Shown here: in pieces, positions 48,534 through 57,834 of the stretch
Numbering within the stretch: the stretch's first letter is position 1
Layout of the letters: each line of letters opens with the position of its first letter
Assembly: GCA_025360125.1 (NCBI GenBank)
Contig: JANYCU010000052.1
Location: 1 to 64,000 of the forward strand
Source of the DNA: Armatimonadota bacterium
GTDB lineage: Bacteria; Armatimonadota; Fimbriimonadia; Fimbriimonadales; Fimbriimonadaceae
Direction: 5' to 3'
Length of the DNA stretch: 64,000 bases
Translations under genes and position numbers: made by a program
Notes under the pieces: model-generated
Databases searched by the model: none
The model's input: the letters and a program-made list of their open reading frames with translations, nothing else
Told to the model about the DNA's origin: nothing

Positions 48534-50162
48534 CTAAAAGAGGCCGCTGATTTTGCCATTGTCGTCGACATCAATAGCGAAGGCAGTTGGAGTCTTGCCA
48601 AGGCCGGGCATCAGCATGATGTCGCCGCATATCGCGACGATGAAGCCCGCTCCGGCCGACAGTTTTAGCTCTCGGACGTTGAGGGTAAAACCTTCGGGTG
48701 CGTTGAGGAGAGTTGGGTCGTCGCTGAGGCTATATTGGGTCTTTGCCACGCAGACGGGGAGGTTACCAAATCCGTTCTTTTCGAGCCAGTTGAGGCTCTT
48801 TTGGGCTTTGTCAGACAGCTCAATGTCTTGTCCGCCGTAGGCTTTGGTCACGATCGCGGTTAGCTTTTCGGAAACGGAAGAATTGGATTCGTAAAGGGTT
48901 CGGAATGGTGCTAGTTGTTGAGTCATCGATTCGACTTCAATGGCGAGGTCGACGCATCCTTGGCCACCACCGCCCCATGGATTAGTTGTTATTGCGGTGA
49001 TGCCGATAGAGAGGCAGTTTTCGATGAGGATTTGGTGGTCGTTGAGGTCATCTTCTGCCCGTTGATTGATGGCGACGACGATTTTGGGTCCGTAATTCTG
49101 AAGGTGTTTAATGTGCCGCGCAAGATTTGCGAAGCCTTGGTTGAGGTCGCCTCCGCCTTGGTGCTTGAGGGCGGCGATGGTGGCGACTAGCACGATGGCA
49201 TCGGGGCCGTGACCCAGTTGAGGACAGAGGATGTCAAGGAATTTTTCTGCGCCAAGGTCGGCACCAAATCCAGCTTCGGTCACGGTGAAATCGGCCAAGC
49301 CGAGGGAGCATTTTGTGCCAAGAATAGAGGAGCAACCGTGAGCGATGTTGCCGAATGGGCCGCCGTGAACGATCGCAGGTCCGCCTTGCATGGTTTGAAC
49401 GAGGTTCGGTCTTATGGCGGTCGAGAGAAGGGCTGCCATAGCTCCATCGGCTTTAATTTGGGCGGCGGTTACGGGTTCACGTTTCATATTGCGTCCAACG
49501 ACGATTCTGCCGAGGCGCAATTTGAGGTCGGCGAGGGAGGTCGAGAGGCAAAGAATCGCCATGATCTCGCTGGCGGGAGTGATGACAAAGCCATCTTCGC
49601 GGACCACTCCATTGCCCGAGCCGATTCCGATGACGATTTCGCGCAGGCCCCTATCGTTCATGTCTAGCGTGCGGGGCCAGAGGTCGCTTCGGGTGTCGAT
49701 TTGGCATTCGTTGCCAAAGTTCAAATGGGCGTCGAGGATCGCGCTCAGAAGATTGTGGGCCGAGGTGATGGCGGGGAAGTCACCGGTGAAAAATAGGTTG
49801 ATATCTTCCATTGGCAGGACTTGGCTGTAACCGCCTCCGCAGGCACCGCCTTTGACGCCAAAAATGGGGCCGAGGGCTGGCTCGCGAATTGCGGGAATGG
49901 CGTTTTTGCCAATGGTTTGTAGCCCCTGGGCGAGGCCAACGGTGACGGTCGTTTTTCCGACTCCGCTTGGGGTTGGGCTCACCGCGGTAACCAGGATGAG
50001 TTTTCCGCGTTTGCTTTCGGAAAGCTGCCGAACCTTTTCGTGAGTTAATTTTGCTTTGAAATGGCCTAATGCTTCATATTCGCCCTCATCCAATCCAAGA
50101 TTTGTGGCGATGTCGGTTATCTTGCGAAGGACAGCATTTTGGGCGATGTCTAAGTTGGTCAT
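48534..50162 (-). CDS. fhs: Formate--tetrahydrofolate ligase
   Basis: A 542-residue ligase making 10-formyl-THF from formate, THF and ATP. The ATP loop TPSGVGKTTVTVGLAQGL, REPALGPIFGVKGGACGGGYSQVLPMEDINLFFTGDFPAI, LDMNDRGLR and VVRATIAALKHQGG-type VLVATIAALKHQGG are present. Length is close to the usual 555. AATAAT lies 5 nt before the ATG, suggesting a leaderless transcript. Confidence 0.96.
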   Translation of the reverse strand: MTNLDIAQNAVLRKITDIATNLGLDEGEYEALGHFKAKLTHEKVRQLSESKRGKLILVTAVSPTPSGVGKTTVTVGLAQGLQTIGKNAIPAIREPALGPIFGVKGGACGGGYSQVLPMEDINLFFTGDFPAITSAHNLLSAILDAHLNFGNECQIDTRSDLWPRTLDMNDRGLREIVIGIGSGNGVVREDGFVITPASEIMAILCLSTSLADLKLRLGRIVVGRNMKREPVTAAQIKADGAMAALLSTAIRPNLVQTMQGGPAIVHGGPFGNIAHGCSSILGTKCSLGLADFTVTEAGFGADLGAEKFLDILCPQLGHGPDAIVLVATIAALKHQGGGDLNQGFANLARHIKHLQNYGPKIVVAINQRAEDDLNDHQILIENCLSIGITAITTNPWGGGGQGCVDLAIEVESMTQQLAPFRTLYESNSSVSEKLTAIVTKAYGGQDIELSDKAQKSLNWLEKNGFGNLPVCVAKTQYSLSDDPTLLNAPEGFTLNVRELKLSAGAGFIVAICGDIMLMPGLGKTPTAFAIDVDDNGKISGLF

Positions 50163-50173
50163 GGGGCATTATT
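50163..50173 (-). promoter_or_regulatory. -10-like AATAAT abutting the fhs start
   Basis: On the minus strand AATAAT (50173-50168) is followed by GCCCC and the ATG at 50162. Confidence 0.4.
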
Positions 50174-50302
50174 CCAGATTACGGTTCCAGATCAGCTTAT
50201 CCATTCTACGTGAGTTAAGGGAAATCTAAAAAATAGAATAGTCATGAACTATCTAAATGTTGTTCAGAATAGGTTCAGATTTGCTTGAGAAAATCTTGCC
50301 TT

Positions 50303-50635
50303 ATGGAAATAGGAATGGTCTTTCCCGTGCTCCCCGGTAAGGGTGAGTCGTTAACGGAATTTTGTCGTCAATTGATGAACGAGCGAAAAGCAGAATTTGA
50401 GTTGTCGCAAGTGAGTATTTCGAAGGAGGGCTGGTGGCTCCAGCCGACTCCGATGGGGACTTTTTGCGTGGTTCATTTCGTGGCGGATGATCCGATGGCA
50501 GTGTTCGTTGGCCTGGGTTCTTCGCAAGAACCGTTTGACGTGTGGTTTCGCCAAGAGGTCTTGGCGAACACGGGCGTTGACTTAACGGTGCCGCCGCCGG
50601 GGCTACCGACTCAGATTTTCGACTGGAAGCGATAG
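50303..50635 (+). CDS. Small hypothetical protein, possibly dimeric alpha/beta-barrel fold
   Basis: A 110-residue protein from the ATG at 50303 (an in-frame TTG at 50285 adds six residues). VFPVLPGKGESLTEFCRQLMNERKAEF followed by WWLQPTPMGTFCVVHFVADDPMAVF looks like a strand-helix-strand half of an ABM/DUF6176-like ferredoxin fold. Function unknown. It is divergent from fhs and precedes the broken DinB gene. Confidence 0.6.
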   Translation: MEIGMVFPVLPGKGESLTEFCRQLMNERKAEFELSQVSISKEGWWLQPTPMGTFCVVHFVADDPMAVFVGLGSSQEPFDVWFRQEVLANTGVDLTVPPPGLPTQIFDWKR

Positions 50636-50692
50636 ATTCGCGTTCCGCAGCGGGAAGTAAGCTTGCTCGAGCTAGTCTTACTTCCAATTGCT

Positions 50693-51169
50693 ATGAACGC
50701 TCAAATTGAATCCGCCATCAATGACCTCACGAACGCCAAGGACCTCATGGTCCGCGCCCTTGGCAATACTCCCGATGACCGGGTTAGTTGGAGTCCGGGC
50801 GGGAATGCTCGAACGGCGTTGCAGAACGTCACCCATTCGGCCTTTTCGCTCGATTTCATCAGTACGATGCTCAGAGGAAAGCCGTATCCCGCTCCAACTA
50901 TGGCTGAAACTGATGCCGAATTCCTGGGGATGGAGAAACCCTATAACACGCGCGAGCTGGCACTCGGTCTTTTGTAAACGAATTTTCAGAAGTATGTCGA
51001 GACGTTAAAAGGGTTTAGCGAGTCGGATTTTGATACGATGATCGATTTGCCATTCAAGCTTGGCTCGGCACCGCTTGGAGCAATTCTCGCGGTTGGTGCT
51101 TTGCACACGCGCACTCACACTTCCCAAATCGAATATCTGCAAACCATCTACGGCGATCGAACTTGGTAA
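50693..51169 (+). pseudogene. DinB/YfiT-like protein gene interrupted by one stop codon
   Basis: Reading from ATG 50693, the frame encodes a DinB-like four-helix protein (AINDLTNAKDLMVRALGNTPDDRVSW, NVTHSAFSLDF) up to TAA at 50975-50977. The same frame continues without a shift (TNFQKYVETLKGFSESDFD ... GALHTRTHTSQIEYLQTIYGD) to a normal stop at 51169, giving 159 codons, the usual DinB length. The second half holds the family's last metal-region His. A CAA-to-TAA change would explain it. Recent inactivation, a sequencing error or recoding remain possible. Confidence 0.8.
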
Positions 51170-51219
51170 CTTTTGATACGGCTACCTAGAGAATCTGAGA
51201 CCATGCCAAACTGTGTTGG

Positions 51220-52245
51220 GTGGTTTCGGAAATGCAAGTGGTACCAAGGATGCTAGGCGAAGGGAAGTTTATTCGCCCTTCCGTGCCAGCATTGGTTTTG
51301 GCTCCAATGGATGGCATTACGGATGCACCGATGCGTGACTTTCAAGGTTCGACGGGAACGTTTTCGTACGCGGTCTCGGAGTTCCTGCGGGTGAGTATGG
51401 ATCCACTGCCGATGAAGGTTTTTCGGCGCGAAGTTCCGGAAGTCAACAGTCACAGCCGGACTAAGAGCGGATTGCCCGTTCAAGTGCAGATTTTAGGCGG
51501 CGATCCCGGTCGGATGGCCCAATCTGCGTTTACCGCGTGCCGAGCCGGAGCTACGGCCATCGATATTAACTTTGGATGCCCCGCCCCGACGGTGAATCGT
51601 CATGATGGAGGAGCATCGCTTTTGCGAGAACCGTGTCGGATTCGCGAAATAGTTCGGGCGGTGCGCGATGCGGTGCCAGCAGACGTTCCGGTTTCGGCGA
51701 AACTTCGATTGGGCTGGGATAGCATTGACGCCATTTATGAAAACGCTACGATGGCGGCTGAGGGAGGGGCGGACTGGTTGACCATCCACGCTCGAACACG
51801 CGTTCAAGGCTATACGCCACCAGTTTATTGGAAACCGATTGGGGTTGTACGCGAAGCACTCAATATTCCCGTTGTCGCCAATGGCGATATTTGGTCGGTC
51901 GATGACTTTCGTCAATGCCAGGATGAAACGGGTTGTATTCACTTTATGATTGGGCGGAGCGCGCTGGCGGATCCGTCGATTCCATACTTGGTTTCACGCG
52001 AGTTAGGAATTTCTGACCAAGAACCCCCAATGACGAACTGGGTTGAGCTCTTTCGTCAGTTCCTCGCCTTTGTCGATCCCGATGAATATGGGGTTCCTCA
52101 GCGGATTGTGATGCGCCTGAAGCAATGGCTGAAGATCGCGAGTAATTTTGGCGAATTTCGTCAATTTGACGATGTGAAACACGCGTCGACGATTGAGGAG
52201 TTTTTTATTGCACTTGAGGCCGCGACGGCAGTTAGCAACCACTAG
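51220..52245 (+). CDS. tRNA-dihydrouridine synthase
   Basis: A flavin TIM-barrel enzyme that reduces uridines in tRNA. LAPMDGITDAPMRDF, VQILGGDPGRMAQSA, IDINFGCPAPTVNRHDGGASLL (catalytic Cys), VSAKLRLGWD, IHARTRVQGYTPPVYW and VVANGDIWS and MIGRSALADP are all present. About 341 residues, of the DusC/DusA-like branch. The first 20 residues are uncertain: ATG at 51232 or 51250 could replace the GTG at 51220. Confidence 0.93.
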   Translation: MVSEMQVVPRMLGEGKFIRPSVPALVLAPMDGITDAPMRDFQGSTGTFSYAVSEFLRVSMDPLPMKVFRREVPEVNSHSRTKSGLPVQVQILGGDPGRMAQSAFTACRAGATAIDINFGCPAPTVNRHDGGASLLREPCRIREIVRAVRDAVPADVPVSAKLRLGWDSIDAIYENATMAAEGGADWLTIHARTRVQGYTPPVYWKPIGVVREALNIPVVANGDIWSVDDFRQCQDETGCIHFMIGRSALADPSIPYLVSRELGISDQEPPMTNWVELFRQFLAFVDPDEYGVPQRIVMRLKQWLKIASNFGEFRQFDDVKHASTIEEFFIALEAATAVSNH

Positions 52246-52575
52246 TTAGTGACCGCATTGGGGACAAACCCCGAAGTGGGCACCATAGACATGGTGGCAA
52301 TTGAGGCAGTATTTGTCTCCGTCCGGGTCAACGTCGGGGACATCGGACTCTTCGTAGGTGCCTTCTCTGATGAGGGAGTTGAGATTTGTTAGACTGTAGG
52401 GATCTCGGTTATCGTCCCGCCATTTTCGAAATCGAAGGGCAATTGCAAGGATGAAGCAGAACCCGGAAGCAATAATACTGGGCCGTGAAACGGTTGGAAT
52501 CGGCCAAAAGGAAATTCCAACTAGTATGAAGATCGCGCAGAGCGCGACCAAACGGAACCAAGGTTGTCGCGTCAA
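52246..52575 (-). CDS. Small membrane protein with C-terminal zinc ribbon
   Basis: A 109-residue protein. Two hydrophobic helices (about 8-24 and 31-48), a polar middle (NSLIREGTYEESDVPDVDPDGD), and a zinc ribbon YCLNCHHVYGAHFGVCPQCGH at the end with four Cys in CxxC...CxxC form. It lies 22 nt after the second subtilase gene on the same strand, so it may be the last gene of that locus. Function unknown. Confidence 0.65.
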   Translation of the reverse strand: MTRQPWFRLVALCAIFILVGISFWPIPTVSRPSIIASGFCFILAIALRFRKWRDDNRDPYSLTNLNSLIREGTYEESDVPDVDPDGDKYCLNCHHVYGAHFGVCPQCGH

Positions 52576-52597
52576 GCTAAGAATAGCTTAACCCAAA

Positions 52598-53779
52598 TTA
52601 GTCGCCCCGTAGGAAAAAGGACAGGTTCGTAAAGTCAAGAAGTTTGCCGAGCTTTCCATGGAAGAGTGGGTTCAGTAGGTCAATGTTCTTCCCGGAAACG
52701 GTCAGGGCGAAGCGAAGGAATTCGGGACTCCGACTCGAATGACTTCCTAGGGCGACGGCCAGGCTGCCCGTTACAAGGGGAGCGGCCAGCGAAGTTCCTG
52801 ACCAATTTGCTTGTTCGCCATTGAACCAGGGACCAACCAGGCCATTGGCTGGCGCGGCGACCCGAGCAATTGTGTCCCAGTTACTGAAGTCTGCTTTATT
52901 ATTGTTTGAATCTAACCCGGTGACACAAACAACCTTGCCGTAAGCGGCAGGATAGAGGGAGCCGAATGTTCTGTTGTTTCCGATCGGAGCAACGATCAGC
53001 GATCCATTCTGTTCGACCCAATCGAGAAACCCGGCGAAGCCAGGAAGGATTGTTTGGGACCCTAGGCTTACATTGATGATTTTGGCTCCGTTTTCGACGC
53101 AGAACTCTACGCCTTGGATCACCGACCATGGTGTAGCTACTCCGTCGCTGTCGGCCGATTTTGCGACAATGAGTGGGATATTGGGGCCAATTTGGGCAAT
53201 GAGGCCAGCAATGATTGTTCCGTGCCCTGCACCTTCATCGAGTACGCCGTTTTGGTTTGTATCGAGCCCAGTTGGTAGGTCATCGATGGTTGGAGAACCG
53301 GGAACAAAACTTGCGCTGGCCACAATTTTGGCTCGGAGGTCCGGTTGGAGTGGTGAAACGCCAGTGTCTACAATGCCGACTTTGACCGAAGTGGGTCGAT
53401 GGTCTTGGACGGTTAAGTTGATTTGTCGAAAGATGGCCGGATTTGCCGGAGAAACTACTGAACGATCGATGATTGCGGCGACTGAACTTCCGTGGCCGCT
53501 ATTCCGGCCTTTAATGTCTCCATCAACAACTACCCATCGAACCCGATAATCGATTTGAAAATCTTGGATTGTTTGGTCGACATTTGCGTCATCGACAACG
53601 AAGCGGGCGAAAGGAGATTTTCCTGCTTTGTCGAAGCTTGTAATCGACGGATAGTCGGCCAAGACCGATTGAAGGTCGCTTGAATTGGATAGTCGAACGA
53701 TGAGGCCGCTTGCGAAAAGTTGACAGGAAAGGCAAGCGATTGAACCGAAAACGGTAAAGAGGCGATAATGAAACTTCAT
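52598..53779 (-). CDS. Secreted S8 subtilisin-like peptidase (second paralogue)
   Basis: A 393-residue protein. Signal peptide about 1-24, propeptide-like region about 25-130, and catalytic triad Asp138 (GIVDTGVS), His186 (GAGHGTIIAGL), Ser330 (WSGTSLAAP), with oxyanion Asn268 (IGNN). It is a close paralogue of the gene at 53993, sharing SGHGSSVAAI before the Asp motif and DSNNNG/DTNQNG-LDEGAGHG around the His. It has its own upstream region after the terminator at 53938-53966, so it may be expressed separately. Confidence 0.92.
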   Translation of the reverse strand: MKFHYRLFTVFGSIACLSCQLFASGLIVRLSNSSDLQSVLADYPSITSFDKAGKSPFARFVVDDANVDQTIQDFQIDYRVRWVVVDGDIKGRNSGHGSSVAAIIDRSVVSPANPAIFRQINLTVQDHRPTSVKVGIVDTGVSPLQPDLRAKIVASASFVPGSPTIDDLPTGLDTNQNGVLDEGAGHGTIIAGLIAQIGPNIPLIVAKSADSDGVATPWSVIQGVEFCVENGAKIINVSLGSQTILPGFAGFLDWVEQNGSLIVAPIGNNRTFGSLYPAAYGKVVCVTGLDSNNNKADFSNWDTIARVAAPANGLVGPWFNGEQANWSGTSLAAPLVTGSLAVALGSHSSRSPEFLRFALTVSGKNIDLLNPLFHGKLGKLLDFTNLSFFLRGD

Positions 53780-53937
53780 GGGGAGGTGCTATCGCACCCA
53801 ATTGGTGGGGCTATATTCGGGTGAAAGGAAGGGCGCTGATACTTAGGTTTTTCCCTGCTTTTTAAGGCTCTAATCCTGTCAGAAAAGCCAAGATTTACTC
53901 GTCAAGCTTTTTTCTCGATTTGGGGCAATGCAGGCAT

Positions 53938-53966
53938 AAAAAAGGGACCCTTACTTAAGGGGTCCC
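53938..53966 (-). terminator. Terminator after TPR-CHAT/subtilase operon
   Basis: On the minus strand GGGACCCC...GGGTCCC forms a 7-9 bp GC stem with a small loop, followed by TTTTTT. It lies 27 nt after the first subtilase stop. Confidence 0.88.
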
Positions 53967-53992
53967 GATGAGTACAGGTTGGGTGAAAGGGT

Positions 53993-55177
53993 TTATCGTT
54001 TGAGGATGCCAACCAAGGCGTTGAAGTCGAGAAGTTTGCCCAGCCGACCTCGGTAAAGGGGGTTGAGGTTGTCAATATTCCTTCCGGAATTGGTGAACGC
54101 AGACCGGATTGCGCTCGGAGACTTTGCTGGATTTACGGCTAAGGCTATGGCTAAGCAACCCGTTGCCAGGGGCGCGGAGAATGAAGTACCCGACCAGATG
54201 GCGGTTCCGCCGTCCCACCAAGCACTTAGGATTCCGGTGGCTGGTGCTGCCACCCGCGCTGAACTGTCCCAATTGCTGAATGGTGCGCGAGTATTGTCGG
54301 GCAATAGTCCGGCAACATTGATGACAGACGAGTAACCAGCGGGGAACAAGGTCATGTTGAGATTGTTGTTTCCGATTGGAGAAATGATCGTAACGTTTGC
54401 TTTGCCTACCCAGTCCATGAACGATGAAAAGCCTGCAAGTCGGTCTGGTGAGCCGAGGCTAATATTGATGATTTTTGAGCCATTTTCAACGCAGAAAACA
54501 ACGCCCTTCATGACGAGCCACGAAGAAGACATTCCGTCGCTGTCGGCGGATTTTGCGATGACCAGTGGAGTGTTGGGGGATAGTTGCAGAATGATTCCGG
54601 CGACCATTGTTCCATGGCCAGCACCTTCATCTAAAATGCCGTTGTTGTTGCTATCGAGCAAGGTTGGCATGTCATCAATCGTTGGCGAATTGGGGACAAA
54701 GCTCTCTTTGGCAACAATGTTTGCAGTAATTGACGACTGGAGATGGGATACACCTGTATCGACGATCCCCACTCGAAGTGGCGTATATTGTCGACCAATT
54801 GGAGAGAAATCAATTTGCTTCCAGATGTCTTTGTTTTGACCAAAAACAGCAGTTCGGTCATAGATGGCGGCAACTGAGCTTCCATGACCGCTTTGGTTTT
54901 CTGGTGCATCGTATGAGTCTTCGTCTTCAACCCAAACAATCCGAGGATCACTCGAAAGGGCGACTTCTAACACGTCGACATCCCCAGGCGAGACTTCGAA
55001 CCGGACGAATGGAGATTGTCCGGCGATGTCGACGCCAAGAATGACGGTGTAATCGGTAACGATAGAAGAAATGACACTCGGATCAGTTACTTGGCATATG
55101 ACTCCATTGGCCAAAGACTGTCCGACGGCAAAGATTGCCAAAACAAATGAGAGCAACAAACGCTTAATTAACTTCAT
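53993..55177 (-). CDS. Secreted S8 subtilisin-like peptidase (first paralogue)
   Basis: A 394-residue protein from the ATG at 55177, which overlaps the TPR-CHAT stop as ATGA. Signal peptide about 1-23 (LLLSFVLAIFAVGQSLA), propeptide to about 133, catalytic Asp140 (GIVDTGVS), His188 (GAGHGTMVAGI), Asn270 (IGNNN) and Ser332 (WSGTSFSAP). SGHGSSVAAI at 96-105 looks like a second subtilase His motif but lies before the Asp motif, in the propeptide, and is probably a processing or linker feature. Co-translation with the CHAT protein ties an exported protease to a cytoplasmic one. Confidence 0.93.
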   Translation of the reverse strand: MKLIKRLLLSFVLAIFAVGQSLANGVICQVTDPSVISSIVTDYTVILGVDIAGQSPFVRFEVSPGDVDVLEVALSSDPRIVWVEDEDSYDAPENQSGHGSSVAAIYDRTAVFGQNKDIWKQIDFSPIGRQYTPLRVGIVDTGVSHLQSSITANIVAKESFVPNSPTIDDMPTLLDSNNNGILDEGAGHGTMVAGIILQLSPNTPLVIAKSADSDGMSSSWLVMKGVVFCVENGSKIINISLGSPDRLAGFSSFMDWVGKANVTIISPIGNNNLNMTLFPAGYSSVINVAGLLPDNTRAPFSNWDSSARVAAPATGILSAWWDGGTAIWSGTSFSAPLATGCLAIALAVNPAKSPSAIRSAFTNSGRNIDNLNPLYRGRLGKLLDFNALVGILKR

Positions 55178-57834
55178 GATGTGTATCCACCAAACATAAC
55201 TAGGGAGGCCCAATATGCGGGGTGAGAAAACTTTTCTTTCAGGTCTGACCGAGCGTCAGACAACGAGTCGCTAACTGAGCGACCAACTTTTAGTTTACGA
55301 TAGAAAGTGCTAAATCCGAATTCTGCGGCAATGTCGCTGAGCGGCCAAAGTGAGCCGATGACCACTTCGCTTCGGCGAGCCAGAAAAGCCCGCGCCAGTC
55401 CTTGCGGTTCCCATCCGGTGGGTTGCCCCATCGATGCGGAGTCGCAGGATGCGAGCGTGGCAATTCGAGTTCGAAATGCCGAGCGCGCGATATCACACGC
55501 TAACAAGTGCCCATCTGCTAATTGAATGCTCGAGAACATCGGGTTTTCGTGATCGTATCGTCCATGCGCAGCAACGTGAATGAGATCGAATGACTCTTGG
55601 TCGGCTGATTTCAGGATTTCGTCTACGGTCGAATAAATCTTTGCTTGGGGGAACATATTTCGGATTTGTGCTACTTCACGATCAATATGAGGCAACTCCT
55701 TGCGGGAAAAATACCATATGCCAATTTTGGGGTCATTTCCTAGAAAAGTTCTACTGGGACAAATGCTTGCCCGGGGTCGAAGATGGAGGACGGCCTCTTT
55801 GTTTGTGAGTAAGGCCCACGGGATTTGGTAGGCGACATCTTCGACCGAGACATGAAGGTTATTGCCGACGGACTCTAACGATTCAACTCCAAGATCGGCT
55901 CGAAGTCGTTTGATTTCACGGTCCAGGCGAATATCGTCGGACAAGAATCCCGATAAGGGAGCCATTAGTTCAAAGTGAATCCATCTCAGTCGTGTGATCA
56001 GTTCCTCTCGAGTGATCGAGAAGTTTTGCGTTTTCTTTTCTGAAAGCCAGGCGGAACCATTTTGCAAGAATATGAAAGTGTTGACTGGCGTTTGGTTCTC
56101 TGAAAGGTTTTTTTGATTGAGTCCGTCAATTCTGCTCAATCCAATTTGCTCGAGGTACTCACGCACGAGTGCAGGTTTGCTCCAAAGTCCATTCGCGATC
56201 AGGCGAAGTGGTCCCCCAGGTAGCTGGTCTCCACCATCGGCGGTTACTTCCTGCCGGATTCGATTGAGAATCGACTGGGCGGAATCGGACATTGATTCCC
56301 CTCCCGCCAGTAAGAATTCATCGAGAAGGGTGATTGACCGAAGATCAGAAATGACTTGCAGCGCTTCTTTGGTTGCGGCAGATGACTTTTTCTCAATAAG
56401 GATAGTGAGGTAGGTTCGGATACTTATGAGGCAAGGCTCGATGAGGCTGGTTCGGGCAGTGATGGACGACAGTCGGGCTCGGTGGTTAAGGATTGTTTCG
56501 AGCATTTTTCGATACTCGCGGATAGCCCCGGAATTAGTTATGGAAGACTTGGCTCGGATCGAGTGAATTCGCCATGCGTCGCCAATGAAGCCAAATTTGC
56601 GAATGATCTTGCTAGCTTCTGAGAGTAAGTCTTCGTTCTTGCTTTGGATTTCAGCGAGATCGAGTAACGCTCCGACTAGGAAATGGAACATTCGCCTCGA
56701 CCGCAGGTCGGTTATCGATTTTTCGAGAATTTTCTTTGCGGGTCCGATTCGTCCTAGGGAGATTTCGGCCCTTGCGAGTCCGATTTGGCTCAAGTTGTTG
56801 GCGGGGAAGTTGCCGATCTTTTGGTGTATTTTACTGGCGCGGTGATAGAATTCCTTTGCTTCCTTTCCTCGACCTTGGTGAAGGCGAACATCTCCGAGGC
56901 CCACGAGGATGTAGCCGTGGTTGAGTTGAGACTGTCGGATGCCTGGTGAATTGAGTGCGGACTCAAAGGCATCTCCGGCCGCATCGTACACCTGAAGATC
57001 AAGCCAAGCATCACCCAAGAATTGACCAAGGCGAGTGAATTCGAGGGAATTGGGTTCAGAATTGGCCCTTAATTCTGAGAAAATGCGGACGGCTTCGTCC
57101 GCTCGCCCCATCATTGCATGGCAGTGCCCGATGTTAATCCGTGCATGGTTTGCGTAGGCGTTTGCGCCGATCTCAAACATTTCGTCGGACGCTTGTTGGG
57201 CTAAAGCTAGCGAGCGGCTCGGGAGGTCAACGTAGAGAGCAGACGTTGAAATGCCTAGGCGTGCCGACGCGGCCTCTAGACTAAATGGAGTATCTCGAAG
57301 CAGTTCGTAGGCTTTTGCTAGGCATCTTTGAGCATCTTTGTGGCGGTCGGCCCAATTGTAAGCATTGCCTGTGTTGAGCCAGGCGCGCCCAGCTAATGCG
57401 AGCTCGCCAATGGACTCTAAATTTGTGGCGATGGTGCGACCCAGGCGGACGGCGGCATCGGTTTTGCCCACTCGGGCAAGGCTGTCAACGGCACCCGTTT
57501 GGAAGCTGAATTGGTGAACGGCAGTCGTCGCGAAGGATCCGGCGCGGATAAAGGATTTTGCACTGGCTTCCCAATTTCCGTTGATGCGTTCGAGTGCCCC
57601 TTTTGTTCGCCAGGCGTATGAGCGGTCGTCACCGAGTTGGTCGACAATTGACCAACCTTCGGCGAGTTTTCTCGCTTCGGCGGGGTTTTCTCCAAGAAGC
57701 GTTGCGACGCGAAAAAAGAACCTTTCGGCAAACCCAGTGGCGGGCTGATTCTTACGAAGAAGGGCTCGTCTTTCCGATGCGTCGGCTTGCTCAAAGGCTA
57801 CGAGGAGGCTAGACGTTTCCATCTCCGGTCTCAT
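55174..57834 (-). CDS. TPR-CHAT protease
   Basis: An 886-residue protein. About 20-520 is a TPR-like helical solenoid (AWLNTGNAYNWADRHKDAQRCLAKAYELL, ARINIGHCHAMMGRADEAVRIFSELR, GYILVGLGDVRLHQGRGKEAKEFYHRASKIH). About 640-886 is a CHAT caspase-like domain with His757 in LIHVAAHGRYD and Cys797 in TLASCDSASMGQ, then GLARAFLARRSEVVIGSLWPLSD. The dyad is intact, so it should be an active cysteine peptidase. No signal peptide, hence cytoplasmic. The start lies inside the preceding gene (overlap about 26 nt). TPR-CHAT proteins are known proteases that cut protein partners when activated, as in type III-E CRISPR. Confidence 0.92.
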   Translation of the reverse strand: MRPEMETSSLLVAFEQADASERRALLRKNQPATGFAERFFFRVATLLGENPAEARKLAEGWSIVDQLGDDRSYAWRTKGALERINGNWEASAKSFIRAGSFATTAVHQFSFQTGAVDSLARVGKTDAAVRLGRTIATNLESIGELALAGRAWLNTGNAYNWADRHKDAQRCLAKAYELLRDTPFSLEAASARLGISTSALYVDLPSRSLALAQQASDEMFEIGANAYANHARINIGHCHAMMGRADEAVRIFSELRANSEPNSLEFTRLGQFLGDAWLDLQVYDAAGDAFESALNSPGIRQSQLNHGYILVGLGDVRLHQGRGKEAKEFYHRASKIHQKIGNFPANNLSQIGLARAEISLGRIGPAKKILEKSITDLRSRRMFHFLVGALLDLAEIQSKNEDLLSEASKIIRKFGFIGDAWRIHSIRAKSSITNSGAIREYRKMLETILNHRARLSSITARTSLIEPCLISIRTYLTILIEKKSSAATKEALQVISDLRSITLLDEFLLAGGESMSDSAQSILNRIRQEVTADGGDQLPGGPLRLIANGLWSKPALVREYLEQIGLSRIDGLNQKNLSENQTPVNTFIFLQNGSAWLSEKKTQNFSITREELITRLRWIHFELMAPLSGFLSDDIRLDREIKRLRADLGVESLESVGNNLHVSVEDVAYQIPWALLTNKEAVLHLRPRASICPSRTFLGNDPKIGIWYFSRKELPHIDREVAQIRNMFPQAKIYSTVDEILKSADQESFDLIHVAAHGRYDHENPMFSSIQLADGHLLACDIARSAFRTRIATLASCDSASMGQPTGWEPQGLARAFLARRSEVVIGSLWPLSDIAAEFGFSTFYRKLKVGRSVSDSLSDARSDLKEKFSHPAYWASLVMFGGYTS

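Noticed and set aside
53993-55213. Subtilase start at 55213
   Set aside because: It would place 12 residues before the basic signal-peptide start and overlap the CHAT gene by 40 nt. The ATGA-coupled ATG at 55177 directly precedes MKLIKRLLLSF.
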